A stretch of 45,482 bases of DNA from Caldicoprobacter guelmensis (GCF_016908415.1 NZ_JAFBDW010000009.1:1-45482); one strand, 5' to 3'. Numbered from the stretch's first letter, positions 6,638 to 15,084 are shown. The notes: generated by a model from the sequence alone, not told the origin. Numbers and translations: made by a program.

Positions 6638-6667
6638 ATTATATATCATACAGCCTCATAAGGTAAA
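6638..6667 (-). promoter_or_regulatory. Candidate mntA promoter
   Basis: TTTACC (6662-6667) and a perfect TATAAT (6638-6643) with an 18-nt spacer on the minus strand. Transcription would start near 6631, shortly before the AGGAGG of the leader hairpin. Confidence 0.5.
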
Positions 6668-6719
6668 CATACTTAATTTAATTTGCCAACCTTCTGGCAC
6701 ATCCAAAACCACATCGCCT

Positions 6720-6971
6720 TCACCTTTTCGTAATAGATGGGTCGACATCCACAAGTATGACGTCGTCCCCTATCTTCTTTATGTTCTCCCAGGGGATGAC
6801 CAGGTCCTGGTCGCCTTTTAAAAATCCCAGCCAGCGGCTGGGGCCGGGCACCACAATGGCCGTGATCCTGCCGCTTTGCAGGTCAAACTCCATATCTATT
6901 ATCACGCCCAATCGCTTGCCGTCCCTTATGTTTATAACCTCTTTTTGCCTGAAGTCAGAAGTCTTCTCCAT
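6720..6971 (-). CDS. ymxH: PRC-barrel sporulation protein, YlmC/YmxH family
   Basis: An 83-aa PRC-barrel protein of the YlmC/YmxH family, found next to sigma-E/sigma-G genes in spore formers; biochemical role unknown. The pattern EVINIRDGKRLGVIIDMEFD, then GRITAIVVPGP and LVIPWENIKKIGDDVILVDV, is that of the family. ATG 6971 is chosen because GGGGGAG lies 6 nt upstream; the frame is open to a TTG at 6986. It follows sigG on the same strand, but a strong terminator stands between them, so it needs its own promoter, which I could not pick out. Confidence 0.85.
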   Translation of the reverse strand: MEKTSDFRQKEVINIRDGKRLGVIIDMEFDLQSGRITAIVVPGPSRWLGFLKGDQDLVIPWENIKKIGDDVILVDVDPSITKR

Positions 6972-7056
6972 GTAAATCTCCCCCAACCTTATCCGCGTTT
7001 TTTGTTCAATAAATCTTATTCAGGCGGCAGCTTAAAAATGACACAAGCCCCTGGGC

Positions 7057-7091
7057 AAAAAAAGAGAAGCCATGGATGACCATGGCTTCTC
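7057..7091 (-). terminator. Rho-independent terminator of the sigG transcript
   Basis: A perfect 12-bp stem (GAGAAGCCATGG at 7064-7075, complement at 7080-7091) with a 4-nt loop is followed on the minus strand by seven T residues (7057-7063). It separates sigG from ymxH. Confidence 0.9.
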
Positions 7092-7118
7092 CTAGCGCAG
7101 CCCATCTTAAATCCCTTT

Positions 7119-7892
7119 TTATATATACTTCCTCATATGTGCCAGTGCGGTCTTCTCAAGCCTTGACACCTGAGCCTGCGAAATGCCTATCTCCTTGGCC
7201 ACCTCTACCTGGGTCCTGCCCTCAAAAAACCTCAGGGTCAATATGAGCTTTTCCCTCTCGTTGAGCTTTTTCATGGCCTCCCTCAAAGCGATACCTTCAA
7301 GCCAGCTGTCGTCCTCGTTCTTTTCGTCCTTTACTTGATCCATGACGTAGATGGCATCGCCCCCATCGTGATATATAGGCTCAAACAGCGAGATCGGGTC
7401 CTGTATGGCATCAAGGGCAAACACCACCTCTTCCCTGGGAAGGTTAAGCTCATTGGCAATCTCGGTTATGGTTGGCTCCCTGGAATTTTTGCTTATGAGC
7501 TGGTCTCTCACCTGTAGCGCCTTATATGCTATATCCCTCAAGGAGCGGCTAACCCTTATGGAATTGTTGTCCCTGAGATACCGCCTTATCTCCCCTATGA
7601 TCATGGGTACCGCATAGGTTGAAAACTTCACATTTTGGGAAAGGTCAAAATTATCAATAGCCTTAATGAGTCCGACACACCCTACTTGAAAAAGGTCATC
7701 TATGTTTTCTCCGCGGTTATTAAACCTTTGAATGACGCTCAATACCAGCCTGAGGTTCCCCTGTATGAATTCATCCCTTGCGCTCTTATCGCCTGCCCGC
7801 ATACGTTCAAGCAGTTCGCGCATCTTCTCATTGGAGAGCACGGGCAACTTCGAAGTGTCAACTCCGCAAATCTCAACTTTGTTTGCCGCCAT
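7119..7892 (-). CDS. sigG: Forespore sigma factor sigma-G
   Basis: A 257-aa sigma-70 family factor for late forespore genes. The N-terminus MAANKVEICGVDTSKLPVLS is the sigma-G hallmark and nearly matches Bacillus. Region 2 contains NLRLVLSVIQRFNNRGENID and YAVPMIIGEIRRYLRDNN, region 3 RVSRSLRDIAYKAL, and region 4 ends in the helix-turn-helix TQVEVAKEIGISQAQVSRLE. ATG 7892 is supported by GGAGG 9 nt upstream and the family N-terminus; the open frame extends to 7943. It lies 95 bp after sigE with its own sigma-F-like promoter (7955-7983) and ends at a strong terminator, so it can be made from both read-through and its own start. Confidence 0.97.
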   Translation of the reverse strand: MAANKVEICGVDTSKLPVLSNEKMRELLERMRAGDKSARDEFIQGNLRLVLSVIQRFNNRGENIDDLFQVGCVGLIKAIDNFDLSQNVKFSTYAVPMIIGEIRRYLRDNNSIRVSRSLRDIAYKALQVRDQLISKNSREPTITEIANELNLPREEVVFALDAIQDPISLFEPIYHDGGDAIYVMDQVKDEKNEDDSWLEGIALREAMKKLNEREKLILTLRFFEGRTQVEVAKEIGISQAQVSRLEKTALAHMRKYI

Positions 7893-7954
7893 ACCAAAAA
7901 TCCTCCATCCCTTTTTACGATGTTGTCCATACCTTTGGAACAAATTCTATTGAA

Positions 7955-7983
7955 AGTATTACCTTGGACAGAGGATTTTATTC
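7955..7983 (-). promoter_or_regulatory. Candidate sigma-F/sigma-G promoter of sigG
   Basis: Minus strand GAATA (7979-7983), a 15-nt gap and GGTAATACT (7955-7963). The latter fits the sigma-F -10 pattern GGnnAnAnT; the -35 differs from GYATA at one position. sigG is sigma-F dependent in Bacillus, and this lies between the sigE stop and the sigG start. Confidence 0.45.
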
Positions 7984-7987
7984 AGCC

Positions 7988-8719
7988 TCACACCATGCGA
8001 CTAATTTCCTTTTTTAACCTTTTTATTATCCTTTTTTCCAGCCGCGATATGTACGATTGGGAGATCCCAAGCATATCGGCCACCTCTTTCTGCGTCTTTT
8101 CCTTGCCGCTTTTCAAGCCAAACCTCAGCTCAACTATGCGCTTCTCCCTTTTCGAGAGCTTGTTGATGGCCATGTCAAGCAGCTGCCTCTCCACCTGGTC
8201 CTCTATATTCTTATACACCAGGTCGTTGTCTGTGCCAAGGATGTCGGAAAGCAGCAGTTCATTCCCATCCCAATCCACATTCAACGGCTCATCGAAGGAT
8301 ACCTCTGACCTTACCTTGCAATTCCTTCTCAAATACATCAGGATCTCGTTTTCTATGCATCTTGAGGCATAAGTGGCCAGCTTGATCCTTTTGGTTGGGT
8401 CAAAGGTGTTGACCGCTTTGATAAGCCCGATGGTGCCTATCGAGACCAAGTCTTCCACGCCAACCTTTGTATTTTCAAACTTTCTGGCAATATACACCAC
8501 CAGCCTTAAGTTTCGCTCGATCAGGGTGCTCTTTACAGAAGTATCCCCCTTTTCCAACCTGTGAAGCAGTTGATCCTCCTCTTCATCGGTAAGCGGGGGC
8601 GGAAGGGCTTCGCTCCCACTTATATAAAATATGGGCAGGCTTTTAAGCTGCGGAAACTTGACAAGAAGCTTCATTATGAAAAAATAGTATCGCATGGTGA
8701 GCCTTTTGAAAGGCGACAT
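7988..8719 (-). CDS. sigE: Mother-cell sigma factor sigma-E (pro-sigma-E)
   Basis: A 243-aa early mother-cell sigma factor made as an inactive precursor. An N-terminal hydrophobic/basic pro-sequence (MRYYFFIMKLLVKFPQLKS, YISGSEALPPPL) precedes the region 2 core ERNLRLVVYIARKFENTKVG and YASRCIENEILMYLRRN. The C-terminal helix-turn-helix is KEVADMLGISQSYISRLEKR. ATG 8719 follows AGGAGGG by 7 nt. The upstream neighbour spoIIGA encodes the protease that removes the pro-sequence, 15 bp away, forming the conserved spoIIG operon. Length and motifs are complete. Confidence 0.97.
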   Translation of the reverse strand: MSPFKRLTMRYYFFIMKLLVKFPQLKSLPIFYISGSEALPPPLTDEEEDQLLHRLEKGDTSVKSTLIERNLRLVVYIARKFENTKVGVEDLVSIGTIGLIKAVNTFDPTKRIKLATYASRCIENEILMYLRRNCKVRSEVSFDEPLNVDWDGNELLLSDILGTDNDLVYKNIEDQVERQLLDMAINKLSKREKRIVELRFGLKSGKEKTQKEVADMLGISQSYISRLEKRIIKRLKKEISRMV

Positions 8720-8734
8720 TTTTTATCCCTCCTT

Positions 8735-9643
8735 TCAAGCCACCATCTCCGGATGAACTAAAGCGTGATAATGCTCATCCTTTGACAACTTATGGCTGTA
8801 TAGCCCTACTATTACGTTTGCAACAGCATGCCATTCCCCGCCTTTCAATACCATGACGCCGTCAGGCTTAAGGCCTATCAATACGCCGTTTGAGTTCCCA
8901 ACCGAAACATAAGGGATCACCCTGACCCGCTCAAGCCACTTTGACTGGCTTACAACCTGCACAGCTGACTGTATCTCACCTTTTTGGCATACGGCCAGCA
9001 TCATCCGCACTTCCGGGGGCAGCAGGTCTTCAATCTTCGAAAGCTCCACTATCATAACCGGGTGCTTGCTCAATGGGTCAAGCAGCATATTGCCTGTATC
9101 AAGCAGCGCATCTACTATGGTTTCTTTATCACCAAGCTGTATTTTTACTTTATAGAGGAGCTGGTCTTTTGGGATATGCAGGCGGACAAACCGCCACATG
9201 GCACGCATCAATGTGCCCGAAAGCAGAACGGCCACCATCAGCTTGCTCACTGGATAATCCTTCATCACAAAAATGCCTTTGTCTGTAACCACGGACTCCT
9301 GGGTAAAAAAATATAAGCCTAGAGCAACACCTCCAAAAACAAAGGTAACGGCATAAAAGAAAGCCCATGCCCTCAAAAAATCCTTAAATGAGCTCACTTT
9401 AAACGCCACCAGCACCATCACCAAAGATAGAGCCATTTTCAAGAAAAAGCTGTGCAAAACCTCAAATCCCGGTATAAAGAATATGATGGCGTACAGCGCG
9501 CCTATCCCCGCCGAAGTCCACAACCTCCAAAAAGAGCCTTTTACCCTGGATACCTTTAATGTAATCCACAATATAGAAAAGTTCATGACGAAATTATCCA
9601 GCCACAGTACATCCACATACCTGTACTCTACCCCATGGAACAT
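8735..9643 (-). CDS. spoIIGA: Pro-sigma-E processing aspartic protease SpoIIGA
   Basis: A 302-aa septal membrane protease that cleaves pro-sigma-E after a forespore signal. The N-terminal half has five hydrophobic segments, beginning VDVLWLDNFVMNFSILWIT. The C-terminal half carries VDALLDTGNMLLDPLSKHPV, whose DTG is the single aspartic-protease motif of the family. ATG 9643 follows AGGGG by 7 nt; the frame is open to 9685 but the upstream part overlaps the promoter. The gene heads the spoIIG operon with sigE and has its own promoter with 22-bp spacing. ftsZ lies upstream behind a hairpin terminator. Confidence 0.95.
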   Translation of the reverse strand: MFHGVEYRYVDVLWLDNFVMNFSILWITLKVSRVKGSFWRLWTSAGIGALYAIIFFIPGFEVLHSFFLKMALSLVMVLVAFKVSSFKDFLRAWAFFYAVTFVFGGVALGLYFFTQESVVTDKGIFVMKDYPVSKLMVAVLLSGTLMRAMWRFVRLHIPKDQLLYKVKIQLGDKETIVDALLDTGNMLLDPLSKHPVMIVELSKIEDLLPPEVRMMLAVCQKGEIQSAVQVVSQSKWLERVRVIPYVSVGNSNGVLIGLKPDGVMVLKGGEWHAVANVIVGLYSHKLSKDEHYHALVHPEMVA

Positions 9644-9668
9644 CCCCATTCCCCTTACGCTTGCCTTT

Positions 9669-9702
9669 ATTATAAAGCAGGGCATGTTTAAAAATTTGTA
9701 AA
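9669..9702 (-). promoter_or_regulatory. spoIIG promoter with 22-bp spacing
   Basis: TTTACA (9697-9702) and a perfect TATAAT (9669-9674) are separated by 22 nt on the minus strand, just before spoIIGA. The Bacillus spoIIG promoter has the same unusual 22-bp spacing and needs Spo0A-P to start transcription (established knowledge). A Spo0A-box-like TGTCGTT lies about 27 bp upstream. Confidence 0.6.
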
Positions 9703-9728
9703 AATAGGTCTTTTAAAACCAAAAAATA

Positions 9729-9735
9729 AACGACA
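9729..9735 (-). promoter_or_regulatory. Candidate Spo0A box
   Basis: TGTCGTT on the minus strand differs from the Spo0A box TGTCGAA at one position. It is about 70 nt upstream of the predicted spoIIGA start site. The short length makes chance possible. Confidence 0.35.
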
Positions 9736-9793
9736 ATAAAGTGCCCTTCAATCATAATCCCCTTTATTTTTGCATTTTACAACAAACATATAA

Positions 9794-9822
9794 GCCACCC
9801 TATCGACAATCAATAGGGTGGC
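9794..9822 (-). terminator. Hairpin after ftsZ, probable terminator
   Basis: A perfect 10-bp stem, GCCACCCTAT (9794-9803) with ATAGGGTGGC (9813-9822), has a 9-nt loop. The T-run on the minus-strand side is broken (CTTATATGTTTG), so termination may be partial and some ftsZ transcripts could reach spoIIGA. Confidence 0.6.
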
Positions 9823-9845
9823 CTATATAAATTGCTCAAACTCTT

Positions 9846-10916
9846 TTATCCCCTGGTTCGCCTCAAAAATATAGGTATATCAAGGTCATCGTCGTCCCTG
9901 GGGCTTGAAAACAGCTTTTCTGCCGCTCTCTCTATCTTCTTTTTGCCTTCATCCCTTTTATTTTTCTCCTCAAACCCGGTAGCTATGACGGTAATCCGTA
10001 TTTCGTCCTGCAGGCTCTCGTCGATCACCGCTCCAAAGATTATATTGGCATCGGGGTCTGCAGCCTGCGCCACCAGCTCTGCCGCCTCGTTGACCTCATA
10101 AAGGCTTAAATTCTCGCCCCCCGTTATGTTCAGCAATACGCCCCGCGCGCCTTCAATGGTGGTCTCAAGCAGCGGACTTTGTATGGCCTGCTTTGCCGCC
10201 TCCAAAGCACGCCCTTCGCCGCTGGCCCTGCCAATGCCCATGTGCGCCAACCCTTTCTCCTTCATGATAGTCCTCACGTCGGCAAAATCCAAATTGATAA
10301 GGCCCGGAACGGCTATGAGGTCCGAGATGCCCTGCACGCCCTGCCTCAACACATCGTCGGCTATCCTGAAAGCCTCCAGTATGGACGTGCGCTTTTCGAC
10401 GATCTGCAACAGCTTGTCATTGGGTATGGTGATCAGGGTATCAACCCTTTGCTTGAGCTCCTGGATGCCCTTTTCGGCGTTAAGCATCCTCTGCCTGCCT
10501 TCAAACGAAAAAGGCTTGGTAACTACCCCTACGGTTAAGATGCCCAGCTCCTTGGCAATTTCGGCAATAACCGGGGCAGCCCCCGTTCCCGTACCCCCAC
10601 CCATACCGGCCGTTATAAATATCATATCAGCGCCTTTGATCGCTTGAGCAATCTCTTCACGGCTCTCCTCCGCTGCCCTTTGCCCAATTTCGGGATTGGC
10701 GCCGGCACCCAACCCCTTGGTCAGCTTTTCGCCAATCTGTATCTTTTGATTGGCCTGCGAAGCGTACAAAGCCTGCTTATCGGTATTTACTGCTATAAAT
10801 TCTACCCCTTTGAGGCCAAACTGTATCATCCTGTTGACAGCGTTGTTTCCGCCGCCCCCTACCCCTACCACCTTGATTTCAGCAAACTGTTCCATATCAA
10901 TATCAAACTCTATCAA
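9846..10916 (-). CDS. ftsZ: Cell division tubulin FtsZ
   Basis: A 356-aa GTPase that polymerises into the division ring. VVGVGGGGNNAVNRMI forms the first nucleotide loop, the tubulin signature GGGTGTG is in FITAGMGGGTGTGAAP, and the T7 loop is LINLDFADVRTIM. The short C-terminal peptide DLDIPIFLRRTRG is the usual partner-binding tail. The start appears to be TTG 10916, with GGGGAGG 8 nt upstream; the next ATG (10895, MEQFAEIKVVGVGG) lacks a ribosome binding site. sbp lies upstream across 274 bp without a gene, in which a TATAAT (11126-11131, minus strand) is the only promoter-like string I see. ftsA, often next to ftsZ, is absent. Confidence 0.98.
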   Translation of the reverse strand: MIEFDIDMEQFAEIKVVGVGGGGNNAVNRMIQFGLKGVEFIAVNTDKQALYASQANQKIQIGEKLTKGLGAGANPEIGQRAAEESREEIAQAIKGADMIFITAGMGGGTGTGAAPVIAEIAKELGILTVGVVTKPFSFEGRQRMLNAEKGIQELKQRVDTLITIPNDKLLQIVEKRTSILEAFRIADDVLRQGVQGISDLIAVPGLINLDFADVRTIMKEKGLAHMGIGRASGEGRALEAAKQAIQSPLLETTIEGARGVLLNITGGENLSLYEVNEAAELVAQAADPDANIIFGAVIDESLQDEIRITVIATGFEEKNKRDEGKKKIERAAEKLFSSPRDDDDLDIPIFLRRTRG

Positions 10917-11190
10917 AATACACCCTCCCCTTTACAACCTGAAAGATTCCAATGGCCTGCCGTTTATATTTGAAAGCATATTTGCCGATGTAACAACTCA
11001 CCAGCCGATAATTTACAAACCAGTCCATTTAACCAATACTCGCCCCATTTTATGTGGTCTGCCCTTACCACCTAAACTGCCTCATTTATAAAGCATGTCC
11101 TCTACCAATATAAAGCAAATAATTGATTATACTAGTATGTTACCATATAATTGAATAAAATTAAATCTTTTTATGACAATTTTTATTAAA

Positions 11191-11541
11191 TCATTGCCTG
11201 ATTCTTTCACGCCAGCGATTTAAAAGGTGGCGCCTGATTAAAGCGAAATTCTGGAAAAGCCTTGTGCCAAAGGCAAATATGGCTGCCAGGTATATGGGCA
11301 CATCCAGCCTGTCTCCTATATAGGCCAGGCCGGCAGCCAAAAACGCATTGCCAAAAAAGCCGGATATAAAGGCATCTGGTTCAAACTTTTGCTCCAGGCT
11401 GGCCCGTATCCCGCCGAAAACCGAGTCCAAAGCCGCAAGAACAGCAATTGACATATAGGACGAATACGCCATGGGTATATGTATGGGCAAGACCAGCCCC
11501 AGTATTATGCCCAGCAAAACGCCGATGAGGGGCAACAACAA
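11191..11541 (-). CDS. sbp: Small basic membrane protein Sbp (DUF1290)
   Basis: A 116-aa membrane protein with three hydrophobic segments (LLPLIGVLLGIILGLVLPIH, SIAVLAALDSVFGG, FFGNAFLAAGLAYIGD) and a basic tail (RRHLLNRWRERIR). This is the DUF1290/Sbp family, found between divIB/DUF881 genes and ftsZ in Firmicutes; function unknown. The open frame begins at 11571, but AGGAGG (11550-11555) lies 8 nt before TTG 11541, directly after the stop of the upstream DUF881 gene, so TTG 11541 is chosen. Confidence 0.85.
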   Translation of the reverse strand: MLLPLIGVLLGIILGLVLPIHIPMAYSSYMSIAVLAALDSVFGGIRASLEQKFEPDAFISGFFGNAFLAAGLAYIGDRLDVPIYLAAIFAFGTRLFQNFALIRRHLLNRWRERIRQ

Positions 11542-11542
11542 T

Positions 11543-12286
11543 TTACTCACCTCCTTCGACAGGCACGGCATAATTGAAATCTACTTTGCCATAATAACGC
11601 GGTATCTTTACATTGTCCAATTTCTTGATGCTGAACTCCAGGCCATAGAACGTCAGTATATGATAAATGCTGTCCGGCCTTTTGAAATAGTCGGCCAGCG
11701 CATTGGGATCACCAATGGCATGGATGACAAACGGCGGCGCAAACCGCTGGTTGGCACCCACCGTGATGGTAGGGCCTCCACAGCTTATCCTGGATGTCGC
11801 CAGTATCCTTGCGCCGTTTATGGCAATGGCCTCAGCGCCCGCCGCTTTAAGCTCATTGACCACCTCCAACAGGTCTATGTCGTGGACGATAAAGTCTGAG
11901 ATGGAATAGTGCTCCTCCGGCATAATGGTGTCCTTTTTTCGATCATTGAGTATAATCTCTACTCCCGGCCCTTCAAGGTCGGTAAGCCCTGCCAGGACCC
12001 TCGCCTGCTCAAGCTGCTTTCTGACCTCCTCACCCTTATATAACTTTTCTGTAGCCTCTGCCTCGTATTTATTGAGCACAGCCTCTTTTTGGCGCAACCC
12101 TTCTTTTAGCTGGCGGTTTGTCTCCTGCAGAGCTTTAAGCTGGCTTATAAGCTCCTGGATCTTGTACGCCGAAGTGGCAACCCCAATATCATAGCCTATC
12201 CTCTGCTTATCAAAGCACTTTACAATGAAGAAGCTCAAAAGCATGACCATAAAGCTTAAAATCAATAAGTCCTTCCTCGTCTTCAT
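11543..12286 (-). CDS. DUF881 family protein (second of a tandem pair)
   Basis: A 247-aa protein with one N-terminal membrane segment (LLILSFMVMLLSFFIVKCF), a coiled coil (about residues 40-95, rich in K, E, Q and L) and a C-terminal DUF881 domain containing GLTDLEGPGVEIILND, ELKAAGAEAIAINGARI and PPFVIHAIGDP. These are YlxW/YlxX-like proteins of the division cluster, probably external and membrane-anchored; their role is not established. The adjacent gene is a paralogue with the same layout, so the pair arose by duplication. The spacing to it is 10 bp and sbp follows directly, so all are in one operon. Confidence 0.88.
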   Translation of the reverse strand: MKTRKDLLILSFMVMLLSFFIVKCFDKQRIGYDIGVATSAYKIQELISQLKALQETNRQLKEGLRQKEAVLNKYEAEATEKLYKGEEVRKQLEQARVLAGLTDLEGPGVEIILNDRKKDTIMPEEHYSISDFIVHDIDLLEVVNELKAAGAEAIAINGARILATSRISCGGPTITVGANQRFAPPFVIHAIGDPNALADYFKRPDSIYHILTFYGLEFSIKKLDNVKIPRYYGKVDFNYAVPVEGGE

Positions 12287-12296
12287 GCCCTATCCC

Positions 12297-13025
12297 TCAA
12301 CCCTTGGTACCGGTGTCCTGAACCGGCTTTGCAAACTTGTATTGAAAAGTCCCTCTGTATCTGGGGATCCTGATGTTGTCCACCCTTTTGATGTTGATCT
12401 GCAGGTACACCCCAAGGTCGTCGGCAACCCCACCCAGCAGCTTAAGGGCAGCCTCCAGCGTGTCGGGGTTCCCAATGGCCCTTATCTCGAAAGGCGCCGA
12501 GTAACGATTGGTGTTTATGACTATATAGTCCCCCGCATTCCGTATTTCGGTGGTGGCTATGACCCTCTCGCCGTTTATAGCAATGGCCTCTGCACCGGCA
12601 GCATTGAGCTCGTTAACCAGCTTCAGCAGGTCATCGTAGCGCACATTCTGGACAATGGCGTCCTGACCCCACTCACCAACATACTTGACATCGACGGTCA
12701 CCACCACGCCGGGCCCTTGAAGGTCCACCAGCCCGGCCAGCATCCTTGTGCGTTCCAGCTCCTCGTAAATCAGCCTATTGCTCTCACCCTCGCTCTGAAC
12801 GGCGTTTTCAAACTCCCTTATCCTCTTCTCATATTCCTCTATACGCGCCTCCAACGCCTCATTTTCTTGCCTTAACCGCTGCACCTGCTGGGTGAGCTCC
12901 TGGGTACGCTGCAGCGAAACGCTTCCACCAACCCTCTGTACATTTTTGAATTGTGCAGCCAAAGCCAGTCCCAGTATCAAGCTCACAAGGGTTATAGATA
13001 ATTGGGCGCTTAAGGATTTTCTCAT
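12297..13025 (-). CDS. DUF881 family protein (first of a tandem pair)
   Basis: A 242-aa paralogue of the following gene. It has an N-terminal signal anchor (LSITLVSLILGLALAAQF), a long coiled coil (RTQELTQQVQRLRQENEALE and on to about residue 80) and the DUF881 domain with GLVDLQGPGVVVTVD, ELNAAGAEAIAINGERVIAT and APFEIRAIGNP. The ATG at 13025 overlaps the divIB stop as ATGA, indicating coupled translation. Position after divIB suggests work at the septum or envelope (inference). Confidence 0.88.
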   Translation of the reverse strand: MRKSLSAQLSITLVSLILGLALAAQFKNVQRVGGSVSLQRTQELTQQVQRLRQENEALEARIEEYEKRIREFENAVQSEGESNRLIYEELERTRMLAGLVDLQGPGVVVTVDVKYVGEWGQDAIVQNVRYDDLLKLVNELNAAGAEAIAINGERVIATTEIRNAGDYIVINTNRYSAPFEIRAIGNPDTLEAALKLLGGVADDLGVYLQINIKRVDNIRIPRYRGTFQYKFAKPVQDTGTKG

Positions 13026-13804
13026 TGTTTCACCTCTTCCTCGTGCTCTTTCTCAGCTTTTCCTTTATCTGATTTATGCTCTAGAGGTTTGAATATGGCC
13101 TGGTTTGAGATGCTCACATCCAGTATACCACTTGCTCCCGTGCTGTCAATTTGATGGAAATTGGGGGTTTTAAGCCATTTCAACTTCTTATCAACCTCTA
13201 TAGCTTGTCCCAGCCTTATGAGCGTGCCGTTTCGAGAAACAAGGTAAATATCATTTGGATTATCCACAATGACCTCCGAAATATCCCCCTCCAAGTGCTG
13301 CCTGTATATCTCTTCCAGTACACGGCTTAAAGCCTTCATCTGGTACCAATCAGCAACCGAAAGTGGTTTCCCGATGGTGCAACCCCGCAAGCTTAACCCC
13401 TGTACCAGAGGATAAGGCATGTCCTCTAGGTCACTGCGTATCTCCATTACATGGCCTTCTATGTCGATGACGACATAAGACCCCAGGTAGGGTATGGCCG
13501 CCACCGGCTTTCTCTCTTCCACATTTATAATAACCTCATCAGGGTATTTAAAATATATATTTAAAACCTTTAAAAGGGGATTACTTTCAACATTTTCTTT
13601 TATTTGCTTTCTATCTATTTTAAAAATATTTTGACCTGCGGGTATTCCTGCTATTCTAATAATATCGTCATCTTTTATGTTTTGATTACCTGTTACGGTC
13701 ACCTTTTTTACTTGGAACACCTCTGTTCCAATATACACCATTACAACCAGTACTACCAACAAAAACAATAGCAGGAATAACCCCTTTTTTCTTCCGTTTC
13801 CCAT
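13022..13804 (-). CDS. divIB: Cell division protein DivIB/FtsQ
   Basis: A 260-aa bitopic division protein that works with FtsL and DivIC outside the membrane. A short basic cytoplasmic start (MGNGRKKG) and a membrane segment (LFLLLFLLVVLVVMVYIG) precede the POTRA domain VKKVTVTGNQNIKDDDIIRI, with PDEVIINVEERKPVAAIPY starting the beta domain. The C-terminus is charged and variable. The POTRA-coding part (about 13530-13700) is visibly richer in A and T than the genes around it. murA lies 17 bp upstream and the DUF881 gene overlaps downstream. Confidence 0.9.
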   Translation of the reverse strand: MGNGRKKGLFLLLFLLVVLVVMVYIGTEVFQVKKVTVTGNQNIKDDDIIRIAGIPAGQNIFKIDRKQIKENVESNPLLKVLNIYFKYPDEVIINVEERKPVAAIPYLGSYVVIDIEGHVMEIRSDLEDMPYPLVQGLSLRGCTIGKPLSVADWYQMKALSRVLEEIYRQHLEGDISEVIVDNPNDIYLVSRNGTLIRLGQAIEVDKKLKWLKTPNFHQIDSTGASGILDVSISNQAIFKPLEHKSDKGKAEKEHEEEVKQ

Positions 13805-13821
13805 AAAGCTCCCTCAGCCTT

Positions 13822-15084
13822 TTATCCATCGTTTGACTTCACAATATCAGCTCCTATGCCGCGTAATGCAACCTCGAGATGTTCATAACCCCTGTCAATG
13901 TAAAAAGCGTTTTCCACAACGGTTTGGCCTTCGGCGCGCAGCCCAGCCAGTACCAGCGCCGCTCCTCCCCTCAAATCCTTAGCTACAACATTGGCGCCTT
14001 TTAACGCCTTGACCCCGTGTATGATGGCGGTCTGGCCGTCAATCCTGATGTTGGCCCCCATCCTTACAAGCTCGGGCACATGCCTAAACCTGTTTTCAAA
14101 TATTGTCTCGGTTATTATGCTGGTCCCCCTGGCCACCGACAGCAGGCTGGTGAATTGCGCCTGCATATCGGTAGGAAAACCTGGATAGGGTAAAGTCTTG
14201 ATGTGCTCTATGGCCCTAAGCCGGTGTTTACTTTTCACCCTTATACATGAGTCCTGAATTTGAACGGTACACCCGACTTCCTTCAGCTTGTGTATAATGG
14301 ATTGAACATGCTCAGGTATCACGTTGTCGATCAGGACATCGCCGCCTGTTATGGCAGCCGCCACCATATATGTGCCCGCCACAATGCGGTCGGGGATGAT
14401 GGTATACTCAACCTCATGAAAGCCGCGGTGTACGCCTTCCACCACTATGGTATTTGTGCCCGCCCCTCGCACATTCCCGCCCATGGCATTGATGAAGTTT
14501 TGCAGGTCCACGATCTCGGGCTCTTTAGCGGCATTGTGGATTACGGTACGTCCCTTGGCCTTTACGGCTGCCAGCATTATGTTTTCGGTAGCCCCCACGC
14601 TGGGATAATCTAAATGAATTACTCCCCCCTCCATCTTAGGGACAACGCAATCCAGGTAGCCGTTGGATTCGTCTATAAGTACTCCCAGCTGCCTGAGCCC
14701 TTTAAGGTGGAGGTCAATGGGTCGCTGCCCTATCTCACAACCTCCGGGATATGTGACTCTAGCCCTCCCGGCCCTGGAAAGCATGGCCCCTAAAAATATT
14801 ATGGACGAACGAATCTCCCGGACATAGCAATCCGGTATGGCACAGCTGGTCACAGTAGAGGGGTCAATGATTAAATCCCTGCCCTCCCTCTTTACCTTGC
14901 AGCCGATAGACTCGAGTATCAATATGGTCTTCTTAACATCCAGGAGATCTGGGCAATCGTGTAAAACTACCTGTTTTTCGGTGAGCAAAACCGCAGCCAG
15001 TATAGGCAGAATGGCATTCTTGGCACCACCTACACGTATCTTCCCCTCCAATCGCCTGCCGCCGTTTATTACATATTTTGCCAT
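13822..15084 (-). CDS. murA: UDP-N-acetylglucosamine 1-carboxyvinyltransferase MurA
   Basis: A 420-aa enzyme that adds enolpyruvate from PEP to UDP-GlcNAc, the first committed step of peptidoglycan synthesis and the target of fosfomycin. GGAKNAILPILAA holds the K/N active-site pair, and the catalytic cysteine is present in YPGGCEIGQRPIDLHL, so the enzyme should be fosfomycin-sensitive. TDMQAQFTSLLSVA and the end GYEHLEVALRGIGADI are family motifs. ATG 15084 (MAKYVINGG) is chosen; the GTG at 15093 overlaps the AGAGG ribosome binding site. In related clusters murG and murB lie between ftsW and murA; here only 117 bp separate the two. Confidence 0.96.
   Translation of the reverse strand: MAKYVINGGRRLEGKIRVGGAKNAILPILAAVLLTEKQVVLHDCPDLLDVKKTILILESIGCKVKREGRDLIIDPSTVTSCAIPDCYVREIRSSIIFLGAMLSRAGRARVTYPGGCEIGQRPIDLHLKGLRQLGVLIDESNGYLDCVVPKMEGGVIHLDYPSVGATENIMLAAVKAKGRTVIHNAAKEPEIVDLQNFINAMGGNVRGAGTNTIVVEGVHRGFHEVEYTIIPDRIVAGTYMVAAAITGGDVLIDNVIPEHVQSIIHKLKEVGCTVQIQDSCIRVKSKHRLRAIEHIKTLPYPGFPTDMQAQFTSLLSVARGTSIITETIFENRFRHVPELVRMGANIRIDGQTAIIHGVKALKGANVVAKDLRGGAALVLAGLRAEGQTVVENAFYIDRGYEHLEVALRGIGADIVKSNDG

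Noticed and set aside
6656..6730. Possible protein remnant (DVVLDVPEGWQIKLSMFTL) after ymxH
   Set aside because: The frame resembles a cupredoxin-like C-terminus, but it is short, without a start, and overlaps the mntA promoter region; too little to call.
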